Of a stretch of DNA of 64,000 nt, positions 60,753 through 64,000 are shown piece by piece. The translations under genes and the position numbers were made by a program. The notes under the pieces were generated by a model. The model was given only the letters and a program-made list of their open reading frames with translations, had not been told where the DNA came from and ran no database searches. Source of the stretch: Isochrysis galbana (Eukaryota > Haptophyta > Isochrysidales > Isochrysidaceae); contig CM030937.1 in assembly GCA_018136815.1 (NCBI GenBank), positions 4,524,226-4,588,225 on the forward strand, read 5' to 3'. How positions within the stretch are numbered: the first letter of the stretch is position 1; the number at the start of each line of letters is the position of its first letter.

Positions 60753-60989
60753 ACATCCACCTTCTTGTTGCCGTGCAGCGTGCCGTCGCCGATGGTGGTG
60801 ATCACGCCCTCGCCGATCATCTCGTGGACCACCTTCATCCCCACCTTGAACTTGATGGGCTGGCTGCTCGAGGCGCGGGGGCCGTCCAAGGTCTCGTGGA
60901 TTTCTTCAACCGTGCCCGCGAGCTCCTCGTCCTCCTCTGCCTCCTTCTCCTTGTCCCTCAGCCCTCCCAGGTCCTTGTCGCCCGAGCCA
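60753..60989 (-). pseudogene. Second Tudor/SH3-like frame, related to that at 2.7-3.0 kb
   Basis: On the minus strand an open stretch after a TGA encodes DKEKEAEEDEELAG, then IKFKVGMKVVHEMIGEGVI and TTIGDGTLHG. FKVGxKxVHxxxGxGVI matches the protein inside the 888-bp element, including its acidic lead-in. There is no ATG, so a splice acceptor or decay is likely. To its right at 61,284-61,372 is an AT-island like those at the ends of that element. This suggests a second, incomplete member of the same element family. Confidence 0.55.
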
Positions 60990-61283
60990 TCGTCGCGCGG
61001 AGGGGGAGGGTGGGAGGGTCAAGTCGCTGCTCACCGCCAGCGGCTATCGCGCGCGTCCTCTTCGAACCTGCGCGCGCGAAGGACGAGAAGGTGTGCGGTG
61101 CATGGCGCGTCGCGCCTCTACTCAGGCATGGGCCATCCATGGCGGGCTTGAGGCACAGGGCACGTGCGGGGGGGGCATCACCTCTGCGCATTGCGGGGGC
61201 GGGGGGCGGGGGGGGGAGGGGCGGGCGCGTCGCGCATGGGGTTTTGTTTTTGGGCGAGCCACTGGGAGCGGCGAACTCTGACC

Positions 61284-61372
61284 CAAATATCCACGAAATA
61301 TCCGCGGATATCTTCGCCCGCCAAAGCCGCCCAAATATCCAAGAGATATATCGGGATATATCCGCCAACCCC
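61284..61372. repeat. AT-rich transposon end (ATATCC type)
   Basis: CCCAAATATCCACGAAATAT, CCAAATATCCAAGAGATATA and GGATATATCCGCCAACCCCTG. Read from the other strand it begins CAGGGGTTGGCGGATATATC, comparable with the TAGGGGTAGG ends at 14.6, 15.0 and 20.7 kb. Confidence 0.5.
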
Positions 61373-62219
61373 TGACTAGCAAACTGACTCCCCCTTATTC
61401 AGCCAGCAGCCAGTAAAAGACTCAAAAATATAAAATGTTGTGCTTCTTGACGTTGGGAGAGGAGGACTCGTCGCCCGCCGTGCCTGCCGCGGGGGGGCGG
61501 GGGCGGGGGGAGGGGGGGGGCGCTCCGCCGCTCGCGCCCAGCGGTCGCCGCCGCCGCCCCCTTCCCCGCCCGCCCGCGCCCGCCCGCCGCCCCCGGAACC
61601 CCGGCCCCCCCGCCCGCCCGTCCCCTCTCTCCTCCTCTTTGTCTTCTCTCTCCTCTCTCCTCTCTCCTCTCTCCTCTCTCCTCTCCCAACTCCCCAGCAG
61701 CTTGCCGCGCTCTCTCTCCTCGGTCGGTCCGCTGGCACCACCACTCGAGATGAGAGACCGAGGCCGGTGCGCTCGCTCCGCCCCACTGGTCGCCGATTCC
61801 CTCAATAAACAGGGCTCCTACTTATCTATGCTTTGGAAGGGCGCCCTGGTGGTCGACGGGGCTGGCTGGGACGGGGCGGCTAGAGAGAGGGGGGCGGGGG
61901 GGGGGGGGGGCTGCGCGCCCGCCGTGGCCGTGGGCGTCGGAGAGAGAGGCCCGCCGGGGGCCCGCCGGACCGGAGAGGCGGGGCGAGAGGGGGGTCGGTG
62001 GGGGAAGGCGACCAGGCCCCCGAGAGAGCGAGCGAGGGCCCGCGCGCGCAAGCGCGCGAAGACCCGGGCCGGAGTCGCCCGCGAACCCACTCGTTCCGGA
62101 CGCCCTCACGCGCCGTGTCTTCTGCCCTGTAGCAAGAGCTGCAGTCCACGGCGCTCAGAGCACCTCTCTCTCTCTCTCTCTGTCTCTGTCTCTCTCTCCC
62201 CCCCCCCCCCGCTCCGCCG
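61373..62219. other. GC-rich spacer and 5' region of the Myb gene
   Basis: TCTCCTC minisatellite at 61,623-61,690, poly-G at 61,890-61,910, and a CT microsatellite with poly-C at 62,164-62,213 just before the Myb ATG. Long frames on both strands here are GC artefacts. Confidence 0.5.
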
Positions 62220-64000
62220 ATGGCTGAGCTTGACCATTCAGGGACCGCATGCGTTCTGCTCGGCCTCTCGAGCGGCTCAGCTCACCCTCCTGAGCGGGAC
62301 ACCCCGCGCTCGCCCGTCGACGCCAAGGCCGCTGCCTCGGGAAGCGCAATCAAATCATACGCCCTGCTTACTGCCACGAAGCGGCAGACGCAGGCTGCCG
62401 CACTTCCTCGAAAGGAGTGGTCTCCGCACGAAGATGAGCTGATTCGCAGGGGTGTGGAGCAGTTGGGATGCCGCTGGCGCGTCATCGCGGCGCAGTTGCC
62501 GGGACGCTCGGACGACGCCGTACGCAACAGATGGAGCAGGCTTCAAGATACGATCAAGGGTCGCGCTCACGGACGCGATAACGTATTCAAGCGCGCCACC
62601 GTCGGGGGCTCTGCCGATGGGGCGGGATCCGAGGAAGATGGCGGCCGCGACGGTAGCAGGGGCGACAGAGGGTGCCCGGGAGGCTCTGTGGGCCGCTCCG
62701 AGTTGGCCTCGGGCGCAGACGCGGTCGGAGGTGCGGGTTTTTTGGGTCCAGAGTCGCCACGCACAAACCTGCCTGGCAAGATGGGCCCGTCCAGCTCTGC
62801 TAGATCCTCTACCAAGCTGGCGTCCGCCGGCGGCAAGTCGCCGACCGGCTCTGGAGGTGGAGGCGGTGGGGCCACAGCGGGAAATGTCAGCAGCTTCCGC
62901 AAGGAGCGCAGCTCATGGACGAGGGCCGAGGATGACATCATAGTGCAGGGCGTAGCAGAGCTGGGCCACAAGTGGTTCGAGATAGCTCGCCGTCTGCCCG
63001 GACGGACGGACCACGCAATCCGCAATCGGTGGTCTCGGCTCCAGTCGATCCTCTTGCAACAGGATACCCAGCAGTTGGGCAGTCTCAGCCAAGTGGGCGC
63101 CGGCCTGAGCCCGAAGTTGCCAGAGTCCGCTCCCACACTTGCCGTCAGCTCCATAAGCGGCGGGGGCCTTTCCGGTATTAGTGCTCACGGCTTGGGCGCC
63201 TCGCCCCGCTTCATGCCCTCACCTACGTGCGCTTACGCTGGTGAGGACGAATCGTCGCTCCTACTGAACCAAGAGCACAAGCATTCGCTCTTACGGCCGT
63301 CTCAGATTGCGGAGCACGAGCAGATGGACTCGAATTCGCAGCACCACTTGATGGATCATGGCGGCACTTCCGTTGAGGAGAGCCTGCTGCCGACAGCTGC
63401 AGCAGAATTGTCTCCACCGGACGCACCGCCGAGCGGGCCTTGCGCTGCCAGTGCGATCGCCAGTTGCCACACGTGTGAAGCGATGATTGCCCCTGCCACC
63501 GTAGCGACCATCGACGCCTCCGCGCTCGAAACACCTGTACCGCCACACATCATGTCGATGGCGGCAGTACCAACGCCATCCTTGCTAAGCTCGATTGTGA
63601 GCCCGTCCTCAACTGGCACCGAGAACAGCCCCGTTGCGGTTCGCGCCGATGCCCCAGTATCGACAGTGTTCCAGGAAGGCGCGCTTCTGCTTGCTGTGTC
63701 CAATCAGGCTTCCTTTGACCGCGGTGCCATGACGGAAGCTGATCGGAGCACCACTCTTGGCTTTCACCAAGCCTCCCCCCTCAGCCACCCACTCGCCACC
63801 CGCTCTGCCGCTCCGATTATCGCGCTCGCCAACCAAACGAATTGCAGTGACGATAGCGGCCTACAGACCCTCGCCGCCGCTTCTCCCCGGCCGATTATCT
63901 ATCTCCACGATCACGGCGATGTTCCAGCCCGGCCAAGCACGGACGATGTTTCTCAAGGCCCGTGCGCAAGGCCAGCAATAGAAGTCAATATCGCCACCAC
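62220..64000 (+). CDS. Myb-like protein with two separated Myb/SANT repeats, 3' end beyond the window
   Basis: Open from ATG 62,220 to the window edge (593 codons, no stop). The first Myb repeat is residues 66-108 with Trp67, Trp86 and Trp105 spaced by 19 (EWSPHEDELIRRGVEQLG; PGRSDDAVRNRW). The second is ~232-274 with Trp233, Trp252 and Trp271 (SWTRAEDDIIVQGVAELG; PGRTDHAIRNRW). All six tryptophans of the Myb fold are kept, so both should bind DNA. The ~125-residue Gly/Ser linker between them is far longer than in R2R3 proteins. The region after the second repeat is Ser/Ala-rich, activation-domain-like. A nuclear transcription regulator is expected. The CT/poly-C tract is directly upstream of the start. 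Confidence 0.88.
   Translation, partial: MAELDHSGTACVLLGLSSGSAHPPERDTPRSPVDAKAAASGSAIKSYALLTATKRQTQAAALPRKEWSPHEDELIRRGVEQLGCRWRVIAAQLPGRSDDAVRNRWSRLQDTIKGRAHGRDNVFKRATVGGSADGAGSEEDGGRDGSRGDRGCPGGSVGRSELASGADAVGGAGFLGPESPRTNLPGKMGPSSSARSSTKLASAGGKSPTGSGGGGGGATAGNVSSFRKERSSWTRAEDDIIVQGVAELGHKWFEIARRLPGRTDHAIRNRWSRLQSILLQQDTQQLGSLSQVGAGLSPKLPESAPTLAVSSISGGGLSGISAHGLGASPRFMPSPTCAYAGEDESSLLLNQEHKHSLLRPSQIAEHEQMDSNSQHHLMDHGGTSVEESLLPTAAAELSPPDAPPSGPCAASAIASCHTCEAMIAPATVATIDASALETPVPPHIMSMAAVPTPSLLSSIVSPSSTGTENSPVAVRADAPVSTVFQEGALLLAVSNQASFDRGAMTEADRSTTLGFHQASPLSHPLATRSAAPIIALANQTNCSDDSGLQTLAAASPRPIIYLHDHGDVPARPSTDDVSQGPCARPAIEVNIAT

Noticed and set aside
61435-62442. 335-residue plus-strand frame upstream of the Myb gene
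   Set aside because: Arg/Pro/Ser bias over minisatellite, poly-G and CT tracts, and it overlaps the better-supported Myb frame.

Overview
The window is nuclear DNA of a GC-rich unicellular eukaryote. The evidence is two genes interrupted by GT-AG introns of about 140-156 bp, a hybrid histidine kinase, a mitochondrial-type S16 ribosomal protein, an ER-retained saposin-like protein, and Copia, DIRS, LINE and hAT transposons. A fragment resembling a gene of nucleocytoplasmic large DNA viruses and a temptin-like domain fit a marine alga or related protist. The exact lineage cannot be fixed from this sequence. I saw no rRNA, tRNA or CRISPR array.

Host-like genes are sparse: a purple acid phosphatase (0.4-1.8 kb, -), an armadillo-repeat protein (6.4-7.3 kb, -), a SppA-type S49 peptidase (8.6-10.1 kb, -), two single-pass membrane proteins (16.2 and 21.8 kb, +), a coiled-coil protein (19.2 kb, -), a 1,481-residue Agenet/glutamine-rich protein (28.2-32.6 kb, +), bS16m (39.4 kb, -), a glycosyltransferase-like protein (42.7 kb, +), a hybrid histidine kinase (46.7-49.0 kb, -), an ER saposin-like protein (58.1 kb, -) and a two-repeat Myb protein running off the right edge (62.2 kb, +). 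They do not form an operon or pathway.

Most of the rest is mobile or repeated DNA. Three insertions can be delimited to the base by target-site duplications: an intact hAT element (33,911-36,482), an 888-bp inverted-repeat element carrying a small Tudor/SH3-like frame (2,513-3,400), and a 1,072-bp insertion (40,414-41,485) splitting a DIRS-type RNase H frame. A fourth, 243 bp with a T-tail, sits in a repeated leader (10,516-10,758). Other large pieces are a ~202-bp satellite (3.8-5.4 kb), LINE fragments (12-13.7, 37.2-38.5, 45.6-46.2 and 60.4 kb) and a nested Copia region (50-57 kb).

Two short repeats link many of these pieces. One is a ~20-nt leader found just upstream of an ATG in six places, in front of different sequences. 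The other is a hairpin plus T-run found five times, once as the 3' end of the LINE carrying a reverse-transcriptase-type zinc finger. Together they suggest a LINE with non-autonomous partners; this is the most interesting system-level signal here.
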